64,000 nucleotides of DNA, from assembly GCA_004431415.1 (NCBI GenBank), contig QPMI01000071.1, forward strand, positions 124,001 through 188,000, read 5' to 3'. The translations under genes and the position numbers were made by a program. This stretch comes from Cyanophora paradoxa. Lineage: Eukaryota; Glaucocystophyceae; Cyanophorales; Cyanophoraceae. Under the pieces are notes generated by a model, which searched no databases, was not told the origin of the DNA, and saw only the letters and a program-made list of their open reading frames with translations. Below are positions 1 to 11,949 of the stretch, piece after piece; positions within the stretch are counted from its first letter, which is position 1; each line of letters begins with the position of its first letter.

Positions 1-1598
1 CCGGTGGCGCCGACGTTGTGCGCGAGAATATGTTTACTTGTAATACTTTAGGAGTTTGAAGTTTATTTTCATGATCGAAGCCTCTGTTTAAAAGTAAGGA
101 AACTATTCGGGCGGACCCTCGCCGGCGGCGCCGAAGTTGCGCGCGAAGACGACGACGGGGTCGCCCCCTGCGCGGCGAATTCGAAAGCTCAAGGGGCAGC
201 GCCGGGCGCTAGGAGCTCGAGGGGCTGGGGGGAGAAGGGGGGTACTGGATTGGGGTGGGAAGAAGGCAAGGAGGCGGCGGGGGCGAATGGCGCGGGGCCT
301 GATCATGAAGAGGGGCAGGGGGGATGGGGGGCGGGGCGGGGCGGGGCGGGGCGGGGCGGCCGTTCGAGGCTCTAGGCGAGAGGGGGAGGCGGAGGGAGAC
401 GCGCGAGGGGGCCAGCGCTGGCTTGAAGGCAAGTGGTTCTAACTTAGAAGAGCAAAAGCGTGGTGCTGGGGGAGCAGTATTCCGGCCTACACAACGGGAA
501 CGGCCTACAGAGGAGGAGGCGGGGGGGGGGGGGGGGGGGAGGGGGGGGGAGGGGGGGCTGCGGAGGGGCGACGTTTTGAGGCCTAGAGGGCGCCTAGATC
601 ATGATCTAGACTCTCTTTGAAATGAAGGAAACTATATATAGAGGGCCTGGAGGGAGGAGCGGGATCGGTAATGTAGGTGCTATAGGCTAAGCTATAGGCA
701 TCGGGGCCGCCCATTCGAAGGGCCCGGGGCGGGCATGCAGCGGGGCGGGCGCCTAGACGTCGACTCTGTTAGAACTAAGGAAACTGTTTTTAGAGGGCCT
801 GGAAACTAGAGGCGCACACCGTCGACGGTTAGGGACCATATCTCCGAGTACGCGTCGCCGTCCCCCGCCGCCAGCTGCCGCCCCCGCCCGGCGGCCTCAG
901 CGCTAGCGCTTGACGTCGCTTCAGCTTCTAGCTAAGTTAGATAGCTAAGGCTCGCATTTGCTTCGGCTTCAGCTTTAGCGGGTCTCGGCAGGGTCGCCGG
1001 GCTGGGCCGGGCCGGGGGCCGGGGGCCGGGGGCGCCGGCTCGAGATTTGCGGTGCGGGTCGTCCGGAACACGTTCCGGATCCGGTCGACGCGACCGGCCG
1101 GATGTCGCCTTAAGCTCCTGATTTCTCCGGACGGGTCTCGGCAGGGACGGGCCGGCCATGGTCTCTTGCATTAGCACACAACACAACTACAATGAGTTTC
1201 ACATCGCCCAATAAATCTCTCCGACTAGATACTATCGAGGACCGTCGTATGCTGTGCTTTAGAAAGTACAAAATGAACGAAAGGTTTGAAGGTTTCGTGT
1301 CTAGATATCTAGCTAAGGAGGTTTCTACCTAATACTAATGATGTGGAAGCTAGCTGTATCGATTTCTAAACTAACCTAAACTCCCGGCTACGAGGTCCTA
1401 TCTCTACAAAAGACTCCCAATCATGGTACGTCCGCCGCCAGCGCTGCCCAAGGGCCTCGCCGCGCCGTGTGCCAGGCTCCTCGCCAGCCCCAGTAGATTG
1501 GGCTACTGGCCGCCTCCTGCCGTCGCCTCCGCCGCCTCCAGTTGTTGGTGTTGCGTCCTCCGGCCCCGCCCCCAGACCGCAATCCCCCGTGTCTCCCT
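1..1598. other. Non-coding GC-rich host DNA with three degenerate repeats
   Basis: No supportable gene is visible. The open frames are arginine/glycine-rich or proline-rich by-products of GC-rich DNA. Three diverged copies of a roughly 40-base unit lie at about 82-108, 613-651 and 764-802. They share the core AAGGAAACT, and the last two also share AGAGGGCCTGGA. A GGGGC tandem run lies near 330-360 and a long G run near 518-552. The 3' end of the LINE that starts at 8596 probably lies in the right part of this stretch, but I see no poly(A) tail or target duplication that fixes it. Confidence 0.5.
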
Positions 1599-2096
1599 CT
1601 AGCGCGGGCGCGCCCTTTTTGTGCCCACGCCCCAAGCATACCTGTTCGTATGGTCGTACACTTGCATGGCCGCCGAAGCCCGGACCCAGCCGTAGTCGTC
1701 TGGCGGGCAGCTCAGGTGTGAGAGGGCTAGGGTTTCCCCGCCCTGGTGGCGGGACTCGAGGGCACCGCACTCCCTGCAGCGTTCCCGCTGCCGGGGCTCC
1801 GGATCCGCGCGCTTCCTGCGAGCGTTGCCAGCCGTATCGTCAGGCGGCGCGTCGGCCTCGCGGTCGCGCGCCCCAGTGCGCTTCGCCTTGGCGCGACGTT
1901 CTTTCATGACCTTCGTGATCCCGCACGCCTTCTCCCACTCCGCGTACGCCTGGCATCTGGCGGCCCACGTTTTATGGGCCTGCTCGCCTATGGCCGTCGC
2001 CAGCTTGCGCACGACCTGGGCAGCTTTCTTGGCGTCCGGGACGGTCTCGCGGACCATGTCGGTGAGGCCCGCCGGGGGCAGCCCCGTAGCACGCAC
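1599..2096 (-). CDS. LINE part 4: C-terminal basic tail with Cys motif
   Basis: Continuation of the LINE protein after the break at 2082-2085. It is a basic, helix-prone tail with a late CRECGALESRH motif and another cysteine near SHLSC, consistent with a nucleic-acid-binding tail. The end at 1599 is the first in-frame stop. No independent function is suggested. Confidence 0.6.
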   Translation of the reverse strand: MRATGLPPAGLTDMVRETVPDAKKAAQVVRKLATAIGEQAHKTWAARCQAYAEWEKACGITKVMKERRAKAKRTGARDREADAPPDDTAGNARRKRADPEPRQRERCRECGALESRHQGGETLALSHLSCPPDDYGWVRASAAMQVYDHTNRYAWGVGTKRARPR

Positions 2097-4039
2097 ATCT
2101 GCGCCTGCCGTTCAGCCGCCGTGAGCGTCGGGTCGTTGACTCTCGTGACCTTCAGGGATCTGGAGAGCGCGTGTGGCACTGATCGCTTCTGCGCGCCTTC
2201 GAGGGCCTCGCTGACCGTCGCTGCGATGCGTGCTTCCGCAGCGGTGCGCGCCTCCGTCGCCACCGCGCTGGGGCAGGTGAGGACGTGCTCCAGCGTCTCC
2301 TCGGGCCCAATCACAAGCCGGGGCCGGCCTTCGCCATCGATTTCCCGCGTGCTGCAGAGCGCACAGAGTCCTGCCGGGTTCACTTCGCTGTAGAGCTCGG
2401 GCGCGTCTCGCTTGCGGACGAGGGCCGTCGCCACCGTACCCATCACGAGTTTCATGTGCGTACCCCGGAAGCAGTTGCTCTCCCGGCTCACCCCGACTCG
2501 GCGGGGCCCCATAGCCATCTGATCGTACACGGCCCCATGGTCCACTGGCAGCCGTAGCCACTCCCCGGCCTTGAGCTGGTTCGTCCACGCGAAGTGCGTG
2601 TGGTGCGCGTGAAGCACAGCGGCGTGCCGCCGGGGGTCGCCTTCGACTCGCCTGACTATCCCGGTCGGTCCCTCGATCGTCAGCACTGCCGGCATGCTGA
2701 ACTCGGGCGGCAGGAAGATGTTCTCGTCCAGTTCCTCCTGTTCCAGGTGCGCGCCTTGATCGGCCGCTCTGTCGGCGGCGTCGTTTAGCTCGTGCATATC
2801 CTCGTCGCTGTGCGCCTTGACCTTGATAACCGCAGCCGGCCGCTGCCGATCCCGTCCCATCACCAGGGCACGGAACTTGGACCACGCGTACAGCTCAGCG
2901 CTGCACGTGTTCCGGATGTAGTCTCGCATGTGCATATCGTGCGCATTCAGCACGAACTTATCGAACCACGTGCAGACGTTCTGACTGTCCGTGTGCAGGC
3001 GCACCCCCTGCGCCGCGAGCACGTCGGCGACGATCGCAGCCTGGAGCTCAGCCTTGTTGTTCTCTTGAAGCCCGCGCAGCCTGCCAACGTACGTGCCTGC
3101 CCATTCCGGGTGGTTCGCCACGGTCCCGTCCGGGAACTCAGCCGGGCTCACGACGCCGAGGCCCGCGTGCGCCCCTTCCGTTTGACCCTTCTTCAGGCTC
3201 CCGTCCGTCCATATCCACTGCTCGAGTTTCCCCGGGCGACGGCCGAGCTTCGCGAGTTCCGCCTCTTCGATCTGCTCCCAATTTGCCAGCATGTGCTGCC
3301 AGTAAACGGTGAGGGTGACCCCTTCCTGCGCCGCCCGGGAGTCCCAGTGGCGCGGCGCTCCGCCCGCGTAGTAGAGTTCGCTCTGCTCTGCTGAATCTGA
3401 CACAGGTTGTGCCTCGTCCCGCGGCTCGGCGCCCGGCGTCGCCGCCGCAGCCACTTCCAGCGCGGCCTGCAGCTCAGCCTCGGCCTCCGGGCTCAGCTGT
3501 TCGCGGAGGAAGCGCTCGTCACCATCCTGTACGGCTTTCACGCGGGCCTGGAGAAGCAGCGCCCTGCGTTTCTCGTCGTCTTGCGTGCGCAGGCCCGGGT
3601 CGTAGTACTCCAAGGTCGGTCGCAGGGCGACCTGCTTGCGCCCGCGCTTCGACTTCGTCTCCTGACCCGCCGCTACCGCCGGCGTCTCCTCCGTCGGTTC
3701 GCCTTCCAAGGCGAGGAGGGTATCCTCCTCCTCCCACCAGCCCTTCCCGTGCGTCCACGAGCCGTCGCACTGACTCATTTCGGGGCAGCGCGATGGAGCA
3801 TTGCGCGTGCACCGGTCGTCATGGTGCCAGTACTGCTTCCCTGTCCCCTGCACCGCCGTGTACGTGCTCGTCCGCCCCTCTATTTCGGGGTGCCGGCAGT
3901 GACCGTCGCACCGGCAGTAGAGTCCCTCTTTCTCCGCGTCGGGGTCCGCGCCCTTCGGCACCGGCACCCAGTGCTCCAGCAGGTACTCCGACGCTAATAT
4001 GCTGCCCGTCTCGGATTTGAACGTAACGACTCGCCCCAC
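2083..4039 (-). CDS. LINE part 3: RNase H and zinc-finger region
   Basis: A cysteine/histidine-rich stretch comes first. It is followed by a type I RNase H domain with the four acidic residues in order: WTDGSLKKG, NNKAELQAA, LHTDSQNVCTW and the late DAADRAADQGA, after VKAHSDE. RNase H removes the RNA strand after first-strand synthesis. Further on, LCALCSTREID with EHVLTCP forms a CCHC-like finger of the type found at the end of many LINE proteins. The frame breaks near 2082-2085, where one more base joins it to the last segment. Confidence 0.8.
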
Positions 4040-6018
4040 GTGGGCTCGGCAGATTCATCGTGCAGTTGCTCCGCCTCAAATACGGCTACGAACGCGTCCT
4101 TTGCCCACTTCACCTTCCGGGCCCCGCCAGGGAGCGAGGCCATGGCTGACGCGCGCTCTCCTGCCCGCCGCATCGGGTGCCGCAGCTGCTTCCCATCAAC
4201 CGCGAGCGCGTTCGCTACCTCACGCCACCACGCAGGTTCGCTCTTCTGCAGCGTCCCCTTGGGCGCGCCCATGTACAGGTCCTGCCAGGTTCGCAGGGTC
4301 TCGCCGTCCGCTGCCGTCACCGCGTCCATGGTCGTCACGCCCGCCCCGTACAGGGCAGGGGCCGCGACGCTGAAGACGGATCTTGGGATGTGCATTGCCA
4401 CGACGTAGCGCCGGTCGAGGCGCTCCGGGTCAGGCCAAGGCTCCGCCCCGGGCAAGGTGCGGAACGCCGCATAGCGCGCGTGATTCGACATCAGCCGGTA
4501 CTTACGGCGCTGCATTTGCGGCATGATCGCCGCCAGGGAGTTCCCGCGGGCGAGTTCGCTGGAGATGGGCGCGTTTAGGAACTCGGTCGGGAGCAGAGGC
4601 ACCCCAAGCTTCTCCTGCAGTGCGCGCACCCGGTGCCGTACCCCCGAGCCAGCAGCGAGCCCTCGGGCGCGCAGAGCCGGATCTGAGCCTCTGTGATTTG
4701 CGCCTCCGCTTGCAGGTGGGCTGTTCGTTTGAGGCTGTACCCCCCGTGGCTCCAGATTGCGTAATTCGTCGTCGAGGCGGCGAGGTTCCCGTGGTGCTTG
4801 ACGACCCTCATCCAAATACGATCGAGTTCCTGGCACTGACTCTCGCTCAGGGTCATGAGCTTCAGGCCGTACGAGATGCGGGCCTGCACTACGGCCTCGA
4901 CAAGGTAGCAGGCCTCGTTCGCGGTGAGCTTCTTGCGTTCTATCAGCGCGACTGCGCCCCGCGCCTGATCGCAGATGTACTGCCACTGACGATCCCAGTT
5001 CAGGTTTGCGCTCATGTATACCCGAGGAGCTTGAAGTGCTCTTGGGGCTGGCGGACAAGTCCGACGGGGTACCGTTGATCTTCGGCGGGGAGGGCTGCTT
5101 CTCCTTCTTCTTCGCGGCGGGGTGGGCCCCAGGTTTGCTCTCAACTTCGCGACGTGCGTTGTTCCACGTGAAGATCGTCTTCTTCGCGTTGACCTCGATA
5201 TCGTGCAGGCGGAAGAACTCGCCGGCCACGTCGGCCTGGGCCTGTAGCCCCCGCATGCTTCCGCTCATCCACTTCGTGTCATCGGCGTACGCCACGCCGC
5301 TGACGCGGGCCCGGCCCTCGCGTTCCGCAGCATCGGTCTCCCTCGGGTTCCCCATCACGTACGCCGTGCCCGGCTCCTCCCAGCTCTCGGGGTGGGCATA
5401 GTGCTCTATCGTCTTTGCCGTCTTCTTTCCGTGCTGGCGCTCGTGCTGATCCAGGCGCTCTTGCGCGCAGAGGAGGGCATCGTAGAAGATCAGCCAGTGC
5501 AGCGGCGACTCGACACCGCCCTGCGGCAGCCCGCACTCGAGCTCGAACTCGTCGGAGAGGCCGTGACCGGAGATTGCCCGCGCCCTGCGGCGCCGGAATA
5601 TGTTCCTGTGGAGCTCGATGTACCCCTCGGGTACGTTCAGCCTCCGCATCGAGAGCTCCATGCTCTCCCACGAGACGGAGTCGTACGCTCGCCTGATATC
5701 CTGCAGCAGGATGTACAGGGGCTTCTTGAACTCCTTCGCGTCCTCGAGGACTGCGTTAAAGACGTGGAGGGCGTCGTCCGTCGAGCAACCAGGTCTGAAG
5801 CCGTAGTTGGCCCCTTTCAGGAGCCCGTTCTGATGGATTGTCCGGGACAGGCGCGCGTTCAGGAGGCCAGTGGTCAGCTTCAAGGCCACCTCCTGCAGGG
5901 TGATCGGTCGCAGGTTATTTTCGATATCCCCGTCCCACTCCCGGCTCTTAGTAATGCCGAGAATGTTGCCCTGACACACGGCATCCGGCAGGTCCCGGAG
6001 GCGGATCGCTTCAGCCAC
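4037..6018 (-). CDS. LINE part 2: reverse transcriptase
   Basis: Reverse transcriptase palm and fingers. The frame holds NYGFRPGCSTDDAL, then LLQDIRRAYDSVSW with the first catalytic aspartate, GLPQGGVESP, and the YADD box (about 5280-5290). After the palm, the true frame leaves the long open frame and returns to it. The thumb-like stretch with NLNWDRQWQYICDQA is read in another frame between about 5020 and 4645. Three one-base shortfalls (5066-5069, 5021-5023, 4641-4645) add up to three bases, so the long frame stays open by chance. The middle of the 674-residue open frame is therefore not real protein. Confidence 0.8.
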
Positions 6019-8596
6019 CAGCGAGAGCAGCAGCTTCCGGCCCAGTGTACGGGCTCCTCTTCCGTGGCCTCCTCGGCGCTCTCGTTGGCTGGGCTCGGGC
6101 CCTCCGGCGCTGGGCCACCGGCCTCGTCGCCCTTACCGTCTTTGGGCTTCGGCTTGGGCACCGGCGCCCATAGGAACTTTACCATAGCATACGAGAAGTT
6201 CGACGGCCCGGCTGCCGTGTTTCTTAGCGTTTTAATGTAGTCGCCGAGCTCGCCTTCGCTCGGCACCGACATGTCGTTTCGGAATAGTTCAGGATCCGCG
6301 TATGCTTTTGGCTCGTATTCCAACCTCCAGAAGTCGAGCAGTTCTTTCCCCATGCTATCCTTCAGCGTGCTTTCCGGTATTGTCTCTGGGGTGCAGCCCA
6401 CGCGTGGGCGTCGGCGCCGGCACCATTTCCGCCAGTGCTCTTTTAGGAGTCGTTTCACTTCCTCAGGCTCCGTGTAGATTTCATACGTTTTTCCGTCCTT
6501 GGACACACGCGTGATGTGCATGATCGGGCGGTTTCGCGGCTTTTCTAGCACCGCGGCTATATAGGATCCGAGCTGGCGGCCGTCCATGAACTTGTCTAGC
6601 CTCTCTTTTAATGCCCTCTCGACGTCCTCCGCCTGGAGCGCCCGGCGGATTTTCTGCAGGTCGTGCCGCGTCCGGTTTCGCCATACTTTCAGCTCCCGGA
6701 AGAAGGTCGCCCAGTCTTCTTTGAGCTGCCGCCGGTGCACCTCGGCCCAGTCCTCTTCCTGATCAGCCGGGGGGGTACCTGGGGACCGGGGTACGGCTGG
6801 GACCGGCGCGGGGCTACCGCTGCGCGAGCCTTGTGAGCTGTGCGAGCTCGAGTGCGCATGTGGGGATCCGGGCGGCGGTGAGCCTTGCTCAGCCCTTGCT
6901 TGGCGCCGTTCAGCCGGACGGAGCGGGAAGGGTCGGAGGCCTTCCCTGGCGGTCACGTAGTGCAGCAGCTTCTCGATCGCCTGGACCGTCAGCTCCGACG
7001 GGATCCCGCCTGGTTCCTTCCTCCAAGCAGCGAGAATGCGGGCGACTCTGGCGTCGGCCTTCGCCTGCCACGGCAGGTTGCGCGGCTTGGTCGGCTTCCC
7101 CCCTCGGCCCCTCATGCATAGATGTTCCTTTGCCACCTCCTGAACAAGGCTCGCGCACGCAGCGTGGATGCGGCTCAGTCGTTCGAGACGCTCTTCCGGC
7201 GTGCCCTCGCCGACGGCGTCAAGGTCCGCCCCGACAGCTTCGCCGAGCTGCCTGTTTAGCTCTCTTTTCAGCTCATCTTTCTCGTTTTGTGTGCGCTTCA
7301 GGCCGTCCGGGTCAAATACTGGTGGCCCGGGTTTCGGTTCTGGCTTCGGTCCCACCGGCGCTGTCATGCCCGCCTCCTTCAGGTCGAAGTCCGCGAACGC
7401 TGGATAGTGGTCCGAGTCGTGCGGCGCATCGACCCACGCGGGGCACGTGTGCGCGCTGAGGAGCACGTGATCCAGTGATTCCGAGACCAGCACTGCATCG
7501 ATGCGCGCCGCGTGCCAGAGCGCATCTTTTGGTAGGTCAGCCGGCGTTTCCTCCTCTGCTTCGCGTTCCGCGTCCTCTGACTCGTCTACGCCGTCTGACG
7601 GCACAGGTGCCGCCGCCGCCCCGACCGACGCCCCTTGGCCCTTGCTTCCGTGCGGGGTGCGGTGCGTGATCTCGCGTGCTCCGCAGAGAGTTCCGTCATC
7701 ATGTTTCGCCGCGTGGGACATCCCGGCGTCGCGCAGGTCCCACGAGTCGATCATCGTGTGCCACCACTTCCGTTCGGCTTTGTGGCTCTGGGCCAGGGCG
7801 CCGTTTCGGATGCGCGAGCTCGACGGGACCGGGACCGAGTTCCAGTCTCCCAGGAGCAGCAGGTGCGCGTTTTCACGCTCGTAGAAGTCGTCGTACATCT
7901 TCGTCAGTTCTTCGACGACCTTCTCCTGATCCTGGCGATGCGCAGCTTTGCTCTCGGACGCGGGCATGTACACGCTCGCCACGAAGAGCTGGAGGTTCCC
8001 TTTGAAGCGGAGCTCGAATCCGATCAGCCGGCCCTGGACCTCGTACTTCGTCGTGAGGTGCTTGACCCATTGCGGCGCGACCCAGAGAGCGGCGCCGCTC
8101 CCTCGCGTTCCGTCTCCTGATTTTAGCGTGTACAGGAGCTTTCCGTGCGTTATCGCGCCTTCCGGCTGGAGCGGGTCCTCCCCTCTCGACCTCAGGGCGG
8201 CGGCCATCTGGGGCCTTGTCATCGACAGCTCCTGCACGCCCGCTACATCGACGTCCCAGCGGCAGCAGAATTCTTCTAGCTGCTGCAGCTTGTAGGCGCT
8301 GGACCCTCTCGTGTTGAAGGTCATGGTCCTCAGCACCCCGTCCGGTTTCTGCTTCCTGATAGCCGGCTCGTCCCCTATGAAGTCGCCACCTTCGGGGAAC
8401 AGTCTGGGGGAAAGACATTCTCCAGACGGAGCGTCGCAGCCGCCGCGGGTCCCGCGCCCCCGGCCTTCTTGTTCAGCTGCAGCTTGGTTGCATTTTGTTT
8501 CTTTTGGCCCGTCGGCTTGCTGCCGGACGCCTTTGTAGGTGGGGCTGCTTTTGCCGCGGCGGGGGCCGCGGCCGCAGATTTAGTTTTCTTTTTCAT
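6015..8596 (-). CDS. LINE part 1: N-terminal region and AP endonuclease
   Basis: The frame starting at 8596 (Met-Lys-Lys-Lys) ends at 8375. One base missing in the G run at 8406-8410 joins it to the endonuclease frame. The endonuclease shows the usual order of the exonuclease-endonuclease-phosphatase fold: FNTRG near the start, a glutamine-glutamate pair (VQEL), LLLGDWNSVP in the middle, and DSDHYPAFADF at the end with the catalytic aspartate and histidine. This enzyme nicks target DNA so that reverse transcription can be primed there. A long linker of about 350 residues, rich in charged residues, leads towards the reverse transcriptase. The frame breaks again near 6035. Confidence 0.8.
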
Positions 8597-10270
8597 TTAG
8601 TAACATTAGATGCGTGGACTTTTTGCATCCCAGTGCCCCGCGGATGTGCACGGGAAAGCTATGACCTGCGGGGCAGATACCGGTGGTGCGGTTGACAAGG
8701 CCTGAGCGGGGAGGTTACAGGCAAGCTTAAGCCTGCTAGAAGTGAAGGGATTCTCATTGTCAGAGCACAGAGCACAGAGGGAGCACAAAGGGCGGTGGCT
8801 AGCGATGCTCATGATCAAATCTAGACGCCGGCTAGCGCTGCGGCAACGGCCGCTTGCTGGGGGCACGCGCATATGCAGCCGGGCGGAGCGCGGGGCCAGC
8901 GACGAGGTCAAAAGGGCTTCCTCGGACAAGTCTTCGACTTGCAGGTCGTACTGGCTATGGTCTGATAGCGACGCATGCGCAGCTGGGCTGCTCTGCGCAA
9001 CGAAGACGTGAACGTCAACGTGCAATCTCGAGGGCAGCAGGGATTCGTCGGCAGCACTTCTTTCAGAGACGAAGGCGGCATCCGGGGCGCGGCGTGGTCG
9101 CCGGCAGGAACTGGCATGGATCGTTTGCACTGCGGGCACGACTGAGTCGCCGGAGCTTGACCCGGGGCCGGGAAAAGCTCGATCGGCGAAGAGACATTCC
9201 GAATCACGACTCGAAAGTCGGAGATCAAATTCCGTGGGCGCCCGGCGGGCCACCGAGCAACAAGCGAAATCCCGGCGGGCCGAACGGACGTACGCGGCGG
9301 CGGCGGGGATCTAAGTCTATGTTTTAGAGGGTCTGGGCATGTGCACGCCGCCGCGAGGGAGCTTGCGCAGGCAGCGGGGGCACGAGAACTATTCAAATTT
9401 CGGGAACATGGCGCGCGCCAGAGGGCTTCCCCTGACTGAGAACAACTTCTATTCCATGGATTTGGTGGCGAAAGGTCCGATTTTAGAGCGAAACGCGAGA
9501 GGACGGCCGGCATACCTCCATCTCCGGAATTCCGTTGATGTCGATACCACCGGGCGCGCCAGGGGCTACCGAATGCTTCTACGCTAGCCGCTGGTCCCGC
9601 CGCGCTTTTGCACGAGCAGGAAAGACGTTTTCAGGAAGCCCCCTTTTTTTGGGGTACACGAAAACTCTCCGCAGGGACGGGCCGGGCCGGGGGCCGGGGC
9701 CGGGGGCGCCGGCTTCGGACCAGGAAGAGCTTCATATTCGGGCTTTATAGCCACTCAGCTTAATCTTGCTAGCTTACTCTTCGGGCTTCAAGTTAGTAAG
9801 AAGTGGATTATAATTACCAGGAAGAGGCGGTGCTCGGCCCAGCTGTACTTCAGGTCGCGCGGCCGCCCGAAGAGGCGCGACCCCGGCGCCCCGCCCACCT
9901 GCCGGAAGGGAGGCCGGGCATCAGGGAGGGGTGGGGTGGGTGGGGTGGGGGAGGGGGGGGGGGGGGGGGGGGGGAAAGGAGGCCGGGCCTCGGCGGAGAC
10001 GAAGGAGAAGCGGAGACGGTTTCAAGCCTCGGGAGTCGGGATCTTCTAGGCTTAAGGATCGATCGCGAGCCCAAGAAGCAGGGATGGAATATTTCAGGGT
10101 ACGGGGCGAATGAGCCTCAGGAGCGTCGGAGTTGGCGCCGGGGATGAGCCTAAGCTTAAGGTCTAGTGGTCCTTGTTCATTATCATGAGATTTAGCTATA
10201 GAGCCGTCAGCTTGAATTTAACTCTAAATCGGCTTAGAAACGGCCTTCTAATAAGACTTAGAGCTGTTCG
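8597..10270. other. Host DNA without a recognisable gene
   Basis: The 5' flank of the LINE and unassigned host DNA. Open frames on both strands are low-complexity and do not resemble proteins. A TTTGATCATGAGC (minus) copy of the recurrent host decamer lies near 8811. A long G run lies near 9947-9974. The phrase around 10131-10150 resembles the end of the candidate exon near 10288-10309, which suggests a duplicated exon remnant. Confidence 0.4.
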
Positions 10271-10822
10271 AATTCGGGCGCACGGAGTTGGCGCCGGGGA
10301 CGAGCCCCGCGGCGCAGCCGGCGATGGACGAGGCGCCCAGGTCGCCCCCGGGCCCCCGCAGCGCCGCGACCGTGTTCGAGGCCGGGTCGTACAGCCTCAC
10401 TGCGCGGCGGCGGAAGCCAAGATATAAGCGGAGCTCAGGTGCCGGGTGAAGCTCATGATCAGGTGAGGCGGGGGCGCACGGCGGCAGTTGTACTGCGCGA
10501 GGAGGGAGGGAGGGGGGGGGAGGGGGAGTACGTGAGGGGCGAAGCCCGGCGGGGGCGGGGGGGGGGGGGGGGGGGTCCGGAGAGGGGGGGGGAGGGGAGG
10601 GCGAGGGGGATACGCGCACATCCCCCACGACTACTTTTCGGGATGGTAGCGCTGCGGATGGGGCGGGGGGGGGTACCGGTGTGGGCGAGAGGCAAAGAGG
10701 CCCTCGAGGGCAGAGGGGGTACAGCTCACGCGCAAACGCCGTGATCCACCTGTACATGTCGCGAGTGGCTTCACGTCAGGCGTGCCTGCAGCTGCGGGGT
10801 ACTAGGTTGAACGGGGGGGTAC

Positions 10823-11530
10823 GGCGCACTCGAAGAGGGCGGTCGTCGAGTCGCCGTCGGCGTTTCCTTGGTACGACTGCCCGAGCTGCTTCTGAAGCGT
10901 GCAGGTCTTGGGGTCGATCTGCGTGCGCTCTGCGGGTCAGGGGCCGGGGGCCGGGGCCTGCCCGCGGCCGCGCAGCCCCGGGGGTACGGGCCCCAACGCG
11001 CCTTGTACATGTACGTGACTTCCGGCGGCCGAGAGAAAGGCGGTAAGGAAATGGCGCGGGGTACTGCAGCGGGGCGCGGCGGGGCGCGCACACGTGCCCA
11101 TCCACAGCATTTGATTGTACTGCGCGCGCGCGGGGCGTCCATTACAATTATATTAGCTGCAGGCGCGCTCGGGGCCGGGGCGCAGGGGCGGCGGCAACAG
11201 AAGAAGCAATCGCGCACCTCGTCGTACGCTATGCTCATAGAGTACTCGAGGAGCGCGGCGGTGCCCTCGTAGGGCACGGAGACCGTCGCCGTTCCCGGGT
11301 TGCCGGTGTCCGTCAGGCTCCCCACGCAGTGCGCGCTGCCGCTCATGATCAGCGAACGAAGGAGATCTAAAGCGCGCGGGGGACGGCTGCTGGCGGGCGG
11401 CGCACTATTGCCCGGGAGCGATCCTGTTCACGTTGACGTCGGCGCCGGCCGCAGGCGGCAAGACCGCGCCCACTCGCACGCAGGAGAGCGCGGCCAGGGC
11501 CAGAAGGAGCGTCGCTCTGAATGTGAGCAT
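10823..11530 (-). CDS. Spliced secreted protein, first three exons
   Basis: Three exons fit with matching phases: 11530-11406, 11341-11218 and 10918-10823. The first starts with a clear signal peptide (MLTFRATLLLALAALSC). The mature part begins near VLPPAAGADVNV and holds scattered cysteines (AHCVGS, KTCTLQKQ, FECA), as in extracellular domains. The second intron-exon boundary uses TGATCATGAG as its 3' splice site. The first two donors are GTGCG. Further exons are likely: a stretch at about 10400-10279 reads VRLYDPASNTVAALRG in an open frame after a CAG, but I could not join it in phase. The family is not recognised. Confidence 0.6.
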
Positions 11531-11949
11531 CCTGCGGCTCGCCTAGCGCAGCCGCGCGGCGGCGCGAGCTGGCCGCGCGCGCCTCCTGACAAGCTGGATG
11601 GTCTCGGAGCTTCGGAGCTTGCGGATTGAGATCGCGGCGAGGGGCCCCGCTTGCAAGGAGCTTCCTGTCTCGTGCAAACCGCCGCTGGCACGCGCTGGAA
11701 CGGCCCGCTGCAGCCGGTGTTGCCAAGAGAGATGCCGCAGGCGGGAATGCTGCGCGGCCTCCGACTGGCGGGAAAGCTTATGGGCTGCTTGTAGCTAACG
11801 AAACAGGAGCAGCGGCGCCTGCGGATGGCGCCGAACGCTCGAGCCTCCCGACCTTATCCACGCCGTCCGCGCTGTTCGGGTACCCGGGAACCGGCTTAAG
11901 CCTTAAGGCTTAAGCTTCAACTTTCGGCCGAACAATCGCGCGCAGAACT
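11531..11949. other. Upstream flank of the secreted-protein gene
   Basis: Lies upstream of the minus-strand gene starting at 11530 and so should hold its promoter. I see no TATA-like box or clear motif. A short self-complementary AAGCCTTAAGGCTT lies near 11897-11912. Confidence 0.3.

Larger units (their letters stand above)
1599..8596 (-). mobile_element. LINE retrotransposon with endonuclease, RT and RNase H
   Basis: Non-LTR retrotransposon lying entirely on the minus strand. In reading order it has a lysine/alanine-rich start (8596), an AP-type endonuclease, a reverse transcriptase with a YADD box, an RNase H and terminal CxxC-type zinc fingers. Seven points where the frame jumps are each solved by adding one base to a short run: near 8406-8410, 6035-6036, 5066-5069, 5021-5023, 4641-4645, 4034-4037 and 2082-2085 (plus-strand positions). 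With those, the element is one open frame of about 2,334 codons. The RNase H recalls I-type LINEs, but the clade is not settled. No target-site duplication was found, so the untranslated ends are undefined. Confidence 0.85.

Noticed and set aside
1746-2393. Long open frames on the plus strand across the first LINE (also 2792-3394, 3407-4020, 5392-6240, 6833-7459)
   Set aside because: They lie opposite or across clear LINE protein motifs, have arginine/proline-rich composition and no recognisable domains. They are by-products of GC-rich codons.
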